Shown: positions 43,231 to 53,892 of the stretch, in pieces | How positions within the stretch are numbered: the stretch's first letter is position 1 | Layout of the letters: every line of letters starts with the position of its first letter | From: Simmondsia chinensis | Taxonomy: Eukaryota > Streptophyta > Magnoliopsida > Caryophyllales > Simmondsiaceae | Direction of reading: 5' to 3' | DNA: 64,000 nucleotides | Assembly: GCA_018398585.1 (NCBI GenBank) | Contig: JAGTTD010000016.1 | Span: 19,887,212-19,951,211, forward strand | Program-made: the position numbers and the translations under genes | The notes under the pieces: generated by a model | Database searches by the model: none | What the model was told of the DNA's origin: nothing | Seen by the model: the letters and a program-made list of their open reading frames with translations, nothing else

Positions 43231-43496
43231 ATTAGGTTTCCAGTACTTATTCCGCCAAAGCTGGGCAAGCCTTGGAAGATCTATCTCTACTTCTGAGGAA
43301 TCTATGGATTGTTTGCTTGTATAAGACAATGAGCAAGGTTTTGATTAGGCTATGTTCTACCTTAGCCATTGTTTAAATGAATATGAAATAATGTATTCCT
43401 TAATTGAAAAATTATGTCTGTCATTGTTTTATGCATCAACAAAAATGAGACATTATTTATTGGCCTACTATACATGTGATTGCCTAGACAGATGTT
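43231..43496 (+). pseudogene. Tat-like RNase H segment
   Basis: Continuation of the Tat pol after the LINE: LIPPKLGKPWKIYLYF, then FYLSHCLNEYEIMYSLIEKL and YASTKMRHYLLAY, equivalent to YYLSRTL...NYTPIEKMCLAL...KLRHYMLAH in intact relatives. It ends at 43496, where the Athila-like LTR begins. Confidence 0.65.
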
Positions 43497-44706
43497 TGAT
43501 GCTTGGTGTTTTCTTAACAAGTGCACTAAGTCGTATCAAGTAATACAGAATGAGTAGAATATTGTTCCCATGAAGATTTTTATTTAATGAGTACAAAAAT
43601 TAGTAGTTTCAGCGTTATTTGAAAAACCGAAATTTGTAATTTTTGATATGTAAAAACAAAATGAAAAGAACTAAATATGGTTATTGAATTTTTTTTTGTT
43701 TAATTTTTATGATTTAATAAGATCCAAGGCATCTGATTTCACCTAGTTGTATTAATACGCCTTTCTATTCTCGGTATTCAAGTTGTTATTATATGTTGAT
43801 GGTCGAAAACCCTAATTTACTAAATATTCCCTCTCGAGCAAAATTTAGCATACTATTTTAAATATTAAATCACCAATCTCTTGCATGGATTCAAATCAGA
43901 AAAGAGTTTTGAAGATTTATGGTTTTCACTTAAGACCACAAAAATCGCGTTAATCTATCTCTGGCATTCGCTCAATTTGTGGTGTTGATTACTTTAGCAA
44001 TCATCATAAATCTCCTTTCGGGCTCATTATGAATAATTAGAGGCTTTGAATGATGATCAAGAATTTAAAGCTCATGACGAACAATAATAAACACTCAAAC
44101 AATGCAATAAATAAACTTTGAATATATTGAATTAGAAAAGAGCGTATATTACAATTTATGCTACATTGTAGCCTTGGAAAACAAAATTAGCTCATGGTAA
44201 ACATAACATAAAGCAAACTAAGACAAAATACATGAACTTAAAGAAGAAAAGGATAGAAAAGAACTTGAAATTGAAAAATTACAAATCAAACTCTCTCCCT
44301 TCCTCTTCTATCAAAATTTTCTCTCTATTTTTTTTACTTTGAACTGATTTTGGATGCTTGAATGATGCTTAAACTCTACCTTTCCACCCCTATATATAGT
44401 TTTTGAGAATGGGAATACATGAATTAAAAAATTACACACACCTTAATCTCATTTGCTCTCTTTGCCGCCACACTTTGCAACTTGCTACTTTAGCTACTTT
44501 ATCTAATTTTTTTCATTTTTAAATCAGCTTTTGCATCAAGTGGTGAGTGTTTTTTATGTGTTTAATCTATATTTGCTCTTGATCGTTCATGTTATTGTTT
44601 CATCCTTGCTTAGCCATGTAGTTTTGATGTATTTTGCCCCTTTTTTGCTTTTGTTTGATGTATCTTGCTTCCATTTCTTGATGTTGATGATAAATCCTAG
44701 CAAGAA
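43497..44706 (-). repeat. Athila-like 3' LTR, left part (split by Reina element)
   Basis: Plus tip TGATGCTTGGTG (minus end ...CATCA). Contains, on the minus strand, a TATA (CTATATATAGGGG, about 44398-44386) and a U5-type end GTGGGAACGATACTCTACT-like. The same sequence recurs, in the same order, in every unit of the array at 55.6-64 kb. The LTR continues at 50141-50277 after the inserted element, about 1.35 kb in all. Confidence 0.65.
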
Positions 44707-45049
44707 TGCTATGAATCAAGATCAACCTTGATTCATAACCTAAGATAGGGTAGGATAAAAGAGAGGTTAGATGAGGAAAGAAGTGAAAGAGATGCGAAAT
44801 TAGAGAGAGTTTAGATGAGAGGGAGAAATCATCAATCAATTATCATTCAACCTGCTTATTACAAGATATTACAAGCTATATATACATCACAAGGGAACAT
44901 TGAACCAAGACAACTCATAACCGACTCTTACTAAGCTGCAGCCGCAAAACTTGACTGATTTAGACTAAACAACCGACCTTCCTGTGCTAAAGCCATTCAA
45001 ACAAGCTCCTTAACAAACCTTACTAACAATTGACTTAACAATCATAACA
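44707..45049 (-). repeat. 3' LTR of the Reina-type element
   Basis: Plus strand TGCTATGAATCAAG to AATCATAACA. On the minus strand it is preceded by the purine tract GGAGGGGAGGGTAT (45063-45050). Confidence 0.9.
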
Positions 45050-45063
45050 ATACCCTCCCCTCC
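45050..45063 (-). other. Polypurine tract
   Basis: Minus strand GGAGGGGAGGGTAT immediately before the 3' LTR; primes plus-strand DNA synthesis in the family. Confidence 0.85.
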
Positions 45064-48000
45064 AAACCATTCTTGTCCTCAAGGATGAAAAGAAGGAAAG
45101 TGGGAATGAATGAACTTCCAGGGCTCCCAAGTAGCCTGCTCCATACCCAAATTAGACCACTGAATCTTCACCCTTCGAGACCTATACTTGTGAGGTTGTG
45201 CAGTTTGAGAACCAAAATAGCCTCTGGCTCCTGAAGTAAGATGCCATGGGAAGAGGCTCTAGGAGGAGTGGAAGAATAAGACACACTTGCTGCTAAGGAC
45301 TTCTTCAACAGGGAAATGTGAAACACAGGGTGCACCAAGGAATCTACAGGAAGCTCGAGCCTGTAAGCAACGTTACCAATCTTTTCTAAGACCTTGTAAG
45401 GTCCAAAGTATCTGGCACTCAGCTTAAGAATCTTCCTCAAAGCTACAGAAGACTGTCGATAGGGCTGTAACTTCAGAAAAGCCATGTCTCCCACAGCATA
45501 ACTTTTGTCAATCCTCTTCCTATCGGAGAAGAAATTCATTCTGGATTGAGCCAACTGAAGATGATCTTTAAGCTATTGCATGTTGCGCCAACAAGTCAGT
45601 AACCTCCCTAACAGACGAGGTAGAGCCTTGTAGCACCAAAGGAGTAAGGGGATCATAGCCATACAATGCCTTGAATGGAGAAGTCCTCAAAGAAGAGTGG
45701 AAGTGGGTATTATACCAAAATTTAGCTAATGATAACCACTTATACCAATGACGAGGATGAGTAAAAGTCGTGCCCCTTAAGTATTGTTTCACACATTGAT
45801 TCACCCCCTCTGTTTGGCCATTGGTTGAGGGTGATTAGAAGAACTCATAGCAAGAGTGGCTCCCAACAATAAGAACAATTCTTTCCAAAAGTTCCTGGTG
45901 AATAATCTATCTCGTTCAGAAATGATGGATTGAGGCAGTCCATGAAGTCTATAAATCTGATCCAAGAAGACCTTAGCCAATTTGGCAGAAGTAATGGGAT
46001 GATTGAGAGCAACAAAGTGAGCAAACTTGGTGAAACGATCCACAACTATCCATATGATGTCTTTACCTTCAGACTTGGGAAGTCCCTACATAAAGTCCAT
46101 ACTGATATGTTGCCATTCCCTCTCCGGAATAGGCAAAGGATGGAGCAACCCCTGATACAGACCATGATCTCTCTTGGTGCGCAAACAAACATCACCATGC
46201 TCAATGACCTCAATTACTTTAGTCTTCATTCCCAATCAGTAAAAGTACCGTTTAATCCTTTGATAGGTGCCCTCAATTCCAGAGAGGCCACCCAAGAAGA
46301 GCTATGAAATGCCTCAATTAGCTGCTGTCTTAGATTAGTGTTGCTTCCAATGTAAACCTTGCCCTTAACTCGAATGATTCCACTGCTGACAGTGATGTCC
46401 ACGTTAGCAGTTGTCTGAACACTGTGAGAACCCACGCATTCCTGAGCAAAAGAATCCCTCTTTAAGAAGAAATCACATCCTTCATCCAAGTGGGCAAAGC
46501 AAGGGAAATCGCAGTGCAAGCAGCCAACCCTTCTGTAGTATCTTCCAGCCTTCTAGACAATGCGTCTACCACAATGTTCTCCTTGCCTGCTCTATACTCA
46601 ATTGAATAATCCAAACCCAACATCTTCATTAGCCCCTTCCTCTGAACTCTTGTGTTAATCCTTTGCTCTAGCAAGTATTTAAGACTTTGATGGTCCGTTT
46701 TGATAATAAAGTGATGACCATCAAGGTAATGGCGCCACTTCTGAACAGCTAACAAAATTGCCAAATACTCCTTCTCATAGATGGATAATTTCTGATTTTG
46801 TGAACCCAAGGCTTGGCTAAAATAGGCAATTGGTCTTTCCTCTTGAGATTACACCGCTCCAATTCCCTTACTACTTGCATCAGTTTCCAAAGTGAAAGGA
46901 AGACTGAAATCTGGTATGACCAACATAGGAGCTGAACTCATGGCCACTTGTAAGTTCTCAAAGCCAGTCTAAGCCAACTCTGACCAAGAAAATGCATCCT
47001 TCTTGAGTAAATCTGTCAAAGGTTGAGCAATCATTCCATAGCCAGCTATAAACTTTCTATAGTATCCAGTTAGGCCAAGGAAACCCCGCAATTGCTTCAA
47101 TGTCTTAGGCACTGGCCATTCTGTCATGGCCTGGACCCTGGGCGGGTCAGTAGCCACCCCCATTCCAGACACAACATGCCTAGATACTCAATTTGCCTCC
47201 TTGCAAATGCACACTTAGCTAACTTAGCAAATAACTTATATGATCACATAATACGGAAGACCTGATGCAAATGGTCCATGTGAGCTTCCAAGGAAGGACT
47301 ATATACCAATGTGTCGTCAAAAAATACCAACACAAACTTCCTCAAGCAAGCTTTGAATACTGCATTCGTCATGGACTGGAAAGTGGCTGGAGCATTGGAC
47401 AAACCAAAGGGCATTACCACGAATTCCTAATGTCCATGATGTGTCCTAAAAGCAGTCTTGTAGATGTCTTGATCCTTAATGCAAATTTGATGATATCCCT
47501 GCCTCAAATCAAGCTTAGAATAATACTGGGAACCATGGAGCTCATCAAGAAGATCGTCAATAATAGGAATAGGAAACTTGTCTTTGAAAGTAAGGGCAGT
47601 GAGTTGGCGATAATCAATACACATCGTCGAGGTCCCATCCTTCTTCTTAACTAGTATTACAGGAGAAGCGTAGGGACTATGGCTGTGATGAATAAAGTTT
47701 GTCTTTAGCAACTCTTCAACCTGCTTTTTGATCTTATTCTTCTGAGAATGAGGATACTTGTAAGGCCTTTGATTCACCGGGTTAGCATCAGACCTTAAGG
47801 GAATTGAGTGATCTAAAGATCTCCGGGGAGGAAGTGAAGTTGGTTGCTCATACAAGTCCTTGTACTCGACTAGTAGATCATTAATAGTAGGAGGAATATC
47901 CTCTTGAAGAGTAATAGGAGCAGCCACCAAAGAAAACAATTGGCCAATCCACTGATACGATCCCTTCCTAATCATCCCTTGCAGTCTCTTCCCCCTCATC

Positions 48001-48600
48001 AATTTTAGCTGACCATGTTCAAAGATAACCTTCAGCTTGATCTGATGTCCTCCTCTCTTAAATGCCACTGATAATTGAGCAAAGTCGAAGACTAAGGGAC
48101 TAATGGTCTTCATCCGATCGACTCCTAAGACCATGTCATAGCCTCCCAACTTAAAAATTCTGAAATCATGCTCAAAGTCATGGCCCTGCATAGACCACTT
48201 CATCTATTTGCACTTCATTTGAGTTATGATCGAATTCTCATCAGCTACTGTCACGGCTAGGGGATTTGTCTTAATCATTTCTTGACCCACAGCTCTCACT
48301 ATTTTAGGATCAATGAAGCAACGAGTGCTCCCACTATCGATTAAAATCAATAAGGTTCTCTGCCCAACCTCCCCTCTAATTTGAATGGTGTTGTGGATGC
48401 CTTGAGCAGTCAATGCGTTAATAGAAATCTCCACTTCTTCCTCTTCAGTTCCCTCTGGAGGATCATCATCTGATTCCCCCAAATCAGCCTCTTCCTCCAA
48501 GTCTTCATTCATATCCCTTGACTCAGTTCCTACTGTAGTCACCAAGTACTTTTGATTACATTTATGTCCCACGAAATATCGTTGATTGCACTTGAAACAT
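45064..48600 (-). pseudogene. pol: pol of the Reina-type chromovirus
   Basis: Zinc knuckle CFKCNQRYFVGHKC near 48600-48555, then protease LLILIDSGSTRCFID (catalytic DSG) in 48572-48204. Reverse transcriptase 48203-47270: [31 protein letters not shown] and FFDDTLVYS. RNase H 46809-46550: LSIYEKEYLAILLAVQKWRH and KTDHQSLKYLL. Integrase core 46100-45568: SMDF, VVDRFTKFAHF and GQTEGVNQ. Its second catalytic Asp is Glu (ISERD), and a TAG lies in DFM*GLP. The C-terminal SH3-like part (45554-45240) includes GDMAFLKLQPYRQSS. A chromodomain-like end follows past a frameshift: RVKIQWSNLGMEQATWEPW at 45175-45118. Roughly seven lesions in all. Confidence 0.88.
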
Positions 48601-48659
48601 AACTTCTAAGCTCTCTTCTCTTCAATACTAAGGCCCTTGCTGCTTACAATACCAGTTGA

Positions 48660-49724
48660 TTACGTAAAGGACGAGTGTTGTATGTTCCTAGATCGCTACG
48701 CATCAGATGAACTGAGAAAAGTACTTTTAAACAATCATGCTTTGCAATAAGCTTTAGATAGTGTCACTGGATTCAAGGCCCGCACTAAATTCTTAATTCT
48801 TGGCTTCAGTCAACTCAAGAAGCTTGAAACACAATAAGCTTTGTCAGCTGCAGGGTTGATAGCCATCATTTGAGCCTTCAAGTGTTCAAATCTAGTCATA
48901 TATTCCTTGACAGTTAAGGATTGAGCTACCTTATTGAAGCAATCCAAAACATCTTCTAGATCTTCATCACCAAACCTCTCGCAAAGTTCTTTAACAAATA
49001 CATTCCAAGCGACAGGTGGCTTGTTCAACGTGAGGCTGTGGTACCAAACCTCAAAGTCACCAGCAAGATGCACTTCAGCCAGCACAACCTTTCTTTGCTC
49101 AGAAATCTGATAATATTTGAAGTATCTCTCACATATTTGGATCCATGATTGAGGCTCAGTTCCATTAAAAGATTCAATCTCCACTTTCGGTTGTCTAAAT
49201 CCAATGTTTCAATTGCCATTATCCTCCTCCTGATTTCATTTAGATGCTCTTGTTTGAGCTCCCTCAGACTTCCTCGCCAATTGACTAGTTGGAGCTAACA
49301 AACCTGCTCCACTTGAATTGGTTGGACAACTCAATTACTCCTATATACTAGTCAATTGCTATTGAAAATACTGTTGCGACTACTGCTGCTGTAATTGCAA
49401 GGTCTGATTCAACGAAGTCATCATCGCTTGCATTTGTAGCTGCAATTGTTCTTTCATCGCCTCTTGCATTTGCAACTTTAACTGCTTTAGCTGATCAACA
49501 CGCACCGGATTAGGACTAGCATTAGCAACAACACTAGCATAAGAACCAGCGTTAGTGCCAACTGCTGCACTTTGATTTGCTGTAGCTCCCGATCTCATAG
49601 TTACTTTTCCAGCCATTGCTGCTGCACGCTTGCGTCTAGCCAGCTCAAAATCAACCACGCTGAGCTCGAACAGATCACACAATCTGATCAGCCAAATCAC
49701 ACTGAAGGATCGAGAATGAATCAA
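48660..49724 (-). pseudogene. gag: gag of the Reina-type chromovirus
   Basis: Starts about 35-100 bp after the primer site. The frame 49724-49380 contains MAGKVTMRSGATANQ and a Gln-rich coiled stretch (QLKLQMQEAMKEQLQLQMQA). The capsid domain follows at 49184-48810: FNGTEPQSWIQICERYFKYY, VKELCERFGDEDLEDVLDCF and VKEYMTRFEHLKAQM, standard for retrotransposon gag. A stop or frame break lies between the two parts and another before the knuckle. Confidence 0.8.
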
Positions 49725-49759
49725 TATTGATCAAAAGCTTGATTTGGAATCAAATCAAG

Positions 49760-49771
49760 GCTCTGATACCA
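49760..49771 (-). other. tRNA-Met primer binding site
   Basis: Minus strand TGGTATCAGAGC, exact match, two bases from the 5' LTR. Confidence 0.92.
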
Positions 49772-49773
49772 AT

Positions 49774-50135
49774 TGTTATGAATCAAGATCAATCTTGATT
49801 CATAACCTAAGATAGGATAGGATAAAAGAGAGTTTAGATGAGGAAAGAAGGAAAAGAGATGAGAAATCAGAGAGAGTTAGATGAGAGGGAGAAATCATCA
49901 ATCAATTATCATTCAACCCGCTTATTACAAGATATTACAAGCTATATATACCTCACAAGGGAACATTGAACCAAGACAACTCATAACCGAATCTTACTAA
50001 GCTGCAGCCGCCAAACTTGACTGATTTAGACCAAACAACCGACCTTCCCGCGCTAAAGCCATTCAAACAAGCTACTTAACAAACCTTACTAGCAATTGAC
50101 TTAACAATCATAACAATGATTTAACAATCATAACA
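49774..50135 (-). repeat. 5' LTR of the Reina-type element
   Basis: TGTTATGAATCAAG to AATCATAACA. It is 20 bp longer than its partner because (A)TGATTTAACAATCATAACA is duplicated at its outer end (50116-50135). The target duplication AAGAA fits only if this extra copy is counted as LTR. Confidence 0.88.
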
Positions 50136-50140
50136 AAGAA

Positions 50141-50277
50141 TTAGAATAAAATGTGCATTTTTGCAAGAAAATAACAATAGAAGAGAAAAAGAGCAAAAGC
50201 GATAAAAATTAGATTTAAAATGGTTAGTAATTGAACCTAAAAGACATGAATAATTGTATAATAAATTGGACTTACCA
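50141..50277 (-). repeat. Athila-like 3' LTR, remaining part
   Basis: Continues 44706 after the Reina insertion. It ends (plus) GGACTTACCA, i.e. the LTR starts TGGTAAGTCC on the minus strand. The parallel copy 51410-51547 shows the uninterrupted sequence. Confidence 0.65.
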
Positions 50278-51004
50278 AAATACCCGCACACTTAAGTCTT
50301 GCTTGTTCTCGAGCAAGGCTAAACATGAAAGCGAAGGATCTCATACTTTTTAAGAATTTTAGCACAATTCAAAGCAAGTATACTTCTATTAGAAAAGAAT
50401 GATAGAGGATCAAAGCTTAAGGTTCTAAAGACAAAACAATCTTTCTAAGGAAAAACCCATTAATCACCTAGGTAACCAAATTTAATTAAGTTTATCTGTT
50501 CTTTCTAATCTCAAGACATTTAAACCAAATAGATGACAAAAATCATGCCACTCATAATAAGACTTCTCATATATGCCCAAGACTAAAAATTATTCACAAA
50601 ATTTTTTGTTCCTTTCTTTCTTTTTTTTTTCTTTTTTTTGTAATGAGGGACTGATTTTCCCCAGCCAACCCCGGCCCATGAGGAGGTAAGTAATGAGTAT
50701 ATCTTCAGCGAGAATCGAACTCTTGACCCCTGGGTAATGACCACATGGGTAGGAGATGCCACCAATTGAGACGCCTTCATGAAGACTGGATGAGTATATC
50801 TTCAGTGATAATCGAACTCCTGACCCTTGGGCGATGACCGCATGGGTAGGAGATGCCACCAACTTAGACGCACTCATGATGGGCATGAGCTCAGGATTTG
50901 TAGTGATTCATAATGAGTATATTTTCAGTAAGAATCGAACTCCTGACTCCTAGGCGATGACTGCACGGGTAGGAGACACAACCAACCTAGATGCCCTCAT
51001 ATTT
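50278..51004 (-). other. Polypurine tract and 3' non-coding region, copy 1
   Basis: Minus strand CTCGAGAACAAGCAAGACTT and a G-rich tract abut the LTR, the arrangement typical of Athila-like 3' ends (CTCGAGGACGAGCAA...TTTGGGGGTAT). Further right are three tRNA-like repeats (50693-51003). No coding sequence. Confidence 0.6.
50693..51003 (-). repeat. tRNA-like repeats, three copies
   Basis: Each unit begins ATGAGTATAT(C/T)TTCAG on the plus strand (50692, 50789, 50911). On the minus strand it contains AATTGGTGGCATCTCC (D-arm/box A-like) and AGAGTTCGATTCTCGC (T-arm/box B-like), a tRNA-related SINE head repeated in tandem. Spacings 97 and 122 bp. Confidence 0.6.
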
Positions 51005-51547
51005 TGCTAAGTGAATGATTCCTAAACACTTCGCCAACACCCCTATTTATAGTATTTGAGGTTGGGAAGTCATGAAATAAAAAATTAACACAAGTTCTTT
51101 CCTATTTGCTATTTTTGCCACCCCTTGTGACAAGGTGCTACTTTAACTTATTTTTCTCATTTTTCTTCATCTTTTGCCACCCAAAATTCAATCTTTACAT
51201 CAAGTTGTATGTGTTCTTGAATTGCTAAAGAAATCCTGGTTCTTGATTTGCTAGAATCGCAGCCCAAATTTGCATACTGTAACAAGTGGTGTAAATTGTT
51301 GTTTCATCCGGCCAAAACTATGTAGATTTGATGTATTTAGCCCATTTTTTGCTTTCGGTTGATGTATCTTGCATTCACTTGTTGATGTTGATGATAAAAC
51401 CAAACAAAAATTAGTATAAAATGAGTGTTTTTGCAAAGACATGACAATAGGAGCAAAAAAGAGCAAAAGTGATAAAATTTTGATGTAAAATGGTTAGAAA
51501 ATGAGCCTAAATGATAAGAATAATTATATATTAAATTAGACTTATCA
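51005..51547 (-). repeat. Second, partial Athila-like LTR
   Basis: Matches 44370-44706 plus 50141-50277 without the Reina insertion, from CCCCTATTTATAGTATTTGA to TTAGACTTATCA. The U5 side is missing: the copy starts at the promoter region. It is therefore an empty-site reference for the Reina insertion. Confidence 0.7.
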
Positions 51548-52250
51548 AAATACCCCCAAACTTAAATCTTGCTCGTCCTCGAGCAAGGAGAAATATGAAA
51601 GCGCAAGATCCTATGCTTTTTAAGAATTTTATTGCAATTCAAAGCAAGAATACTTCTGTTAGAAAAGAATGACGGGGGATCATTAGCTTAAGGTTCTAAA
51701 GGCAAAACAGTCTTTTCTAAGGCAAAGCCTATCAATCACCTAGCTTAATGAACTTAAAAGTTGGTCTGGCAAATTAAGTTTATCCATTCTTTCTAATTTC
51801 AAGACATTCAAACCGAATAAATGACAAAAATCATACCACTTGCAACAAGATTTCTCAGGTATGCCCAAGCCTAAAAATTACTCCCAAAAATTTTCTCTTC
51901 CCTTTTTTTCCCTTAATTATGAGGGACTGATCTGCCGCAGCCAACCCTAGCCCATGAGTATATCTTTAGCGAGTATTGAGCTCCCGACCCTTGGGCAATG
52001 ACTGCATGGGCAAGAGACGCTACCATTGAGATGCCCTCATCATGACCGCATGAGTATATCATTAGTTGGAATTGAACTCCTGACCTCTGGGCGATGACAG
52101 TATGGGTAAAAGACTCCACCATTGAGATGCCCTCACTATGACTTCATGAGTATATCTTCAGCGAGAATCGAACTCTTGACCCCTGGGCAATGACCGTTTG
52201 GGTAAGAGATTCCACCACTGAGATGCCCTCATGAAGGGAAGCACATATCT
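51548..52250 (-). other. Polypurine tract and 3' region, copy 2, with tRNA-like repeats
   Basis: Minus strand CTCGAGGACGAGCAAGATTT followed by AAGTTTGGGGGTATTT at the LTR edge. Three more tRNA-like units begin at 51953, 52048 and 52145 (95-97 bp apart). The whole of 51005-52250 repeats the 44370-51004 sequence minus the Reina element. Confidence 0.6.
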
Positions 52251-52459
52251 TAAAAGATAAACGTTTATACGAGATAGCAGTGCTTAGAGATGCTTCCCTC
52301 TTTTTTTTTCATATTTTTCTTTAGATTTAGGCATAACTCGTCAAAATCTATTATGCAAATGATAATCTTAATGCAAACCATTCAAATTTGAGCATCTTTT
52401 AATCAGAAAGAAAGGTAAAACAACCATGCTAACTAGTGAACTCAAACATCATGATTTTA
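52251..52459. other. Spacer
   Basis: AT-rich, continuing the 3' non-coding region of the Athila-like element. Nothing recognised. Confidence 0.4.
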
Positions 52460-53892
52460 GACAAAAGTCCTATTTTGGTCACCAAAGTGATAAAAAAATG
52501 GACAAGTTGGTCACCCAACTCAAAATTTAGAAGTTTTAGTCACCCAACTCTTAAAAAATGTTCCATTTGATCATCAAAGTTATTTAAAATTGGACAAATT
52601 AGTCACCCAACTCAAATTTTAGATAATTTGGTTACTCAACTCCTAACTAAAATCTTATTTAGTCATCCAAGTTATTTAAAAGTGATTAAATTCAATGCTT
52701 AAATAAAAAAATTGAATCATATTTTTTAAATTATTTATTTCTTTGGTCTCTAATTTTATAATTTTTATTGAAATTTATCCATCATTTTTTTGAAAATAAT
52801 CGTTGATATTTTGTTTTGCAATCAAATTAGTCCTTATTTCATCATTAACATTGGATAAAAGTTAAAAGATAAATAATTAATTTTATTATAAAATAAATAT
52901 AAAAAATATTGTAAATAAAAAATCTAATAATTTAAATATACTTCTAATTATAAAAAAAACTAAATATTTAAAATATTTATATAAATTAAACACTTTACTA
53001 AAAGAAGTTTTCTAACATGTGCCATAAGGAACATTTATTACACTAAATTCGTGCATTTTATTGGTCTATACAAAAATAATAATTTTTTTTCATTTTTAAT
53101 GTTTGGATGATTTAGTAAAAATTCAATACATACAAGTGTAATAAATATTCCTTAACATGTGCCCTAAAATACTTTACTAAAATTGTCCCCCAAATTAATC
53201 AAACCCCCCCCCCCCCCCCCCCCCCCCAAAAAAAAAGCCCGTTTTCACTGCACAGCCGGTCCCTCCCGAACCATTTCTGCGAAATCCCCACCCCCCAGCT
53301 CTTTCACAAATTTTACAATTTCTTTCACATATAAATCTTTTGATGCTGTAATAAGATTAGCGCTCAAATTGAAAATATTTTATATTTTTTCACTTTGGTA
53401 ATAAATTTTATCATTTTAAAAATATGTCATTAAAATTTTTAGAAGTATATCAAATTCGTTATTTTTATATTTGAGCAGTGAATTTTATCATTTTAAAATC
53501 ACGTAAGTGATCAAAATATATTATTTTAAAGTTAGAGAATAGAGTTTTCCAAATTTTGATTTGGGTGACTAACTTGTCAATTTCAAACTACTTGGGTGAG
53601 TAAATGAATTTTTATTAGAAGTTATGTGATCGAAACTTTCAAAATATGATTTGAGTTACCAATTTGTCCATTTTAAATCACTTGGGTAATTAAATGAGAT
53701 TTTAATTAGAAGTTGAGTGACCAAGTTATTTAAAATTTGAGTTTGGTGATTAATTTGTCCAATTTTAAATGACTTTAGTGACCAAATGGAACATTTTTTA
53801 AGAGTTGGATGACTAAAACTTCCAAATTTTAAGTTGGGTAACTAACTTATCTATTTTTGGTCACTTTAATGACCAAAATGGGACTTTTGTCC
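52460..53892. mobile_element. Fold-back element with long inverted repeats
   Basis: GACAAAAGTCCTATTTTGGTCACC at the left pairs with the right end read backwards (GGACAAAAGTCCCATTTTGG). Similarity continues for about 250-300 bp per arm, each made of repeated (T)GGTCACCCAACTC-type modules about 35-50 bp apart. The AT-rich centre has no ORF. Flanking 9-mers ATGATTTTA and ATAGTTTTA match at seven of nine bases, compatible with a Mutator-type (MULE) MITE but not proof. A C24-A9 homopolymer lies at about 53204-53236. Confidence 0.7.

Larger units (their letters stand above)
44707..50135 (-). mobile_element. Reina-type Ty3/gypsy chromovirus
   Basis: A 5.43-kb element on the minus strand flanked by the perfect 5-bp duplication AAGAA (44702-44706, 50136-50140). 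LTRs are 343 and 362 bp, with a tRNA-Met primer site (49771-49760) and a purine tract beside the 3' LTR. Gag, protease, RT, RNase H, integrase and a chromodomain-like end are in order. Small size, short LTRs and the chromodomain fit the Reina lineage (inference). The LTRs differ at about 18 of 343 aligned positions, so it is the best preserved element here, but still broken by a handful of stops and frameshifts. It sits inside an Athila-like LTR. Confidence 0.9.

Noticed and set aside
50583..50886. Overlapping minus frames of 65-98 codons
   Set aside because: They translate the tRNA-like repeats and a poly-T tract; similarity between them reflects the DNA repeats.
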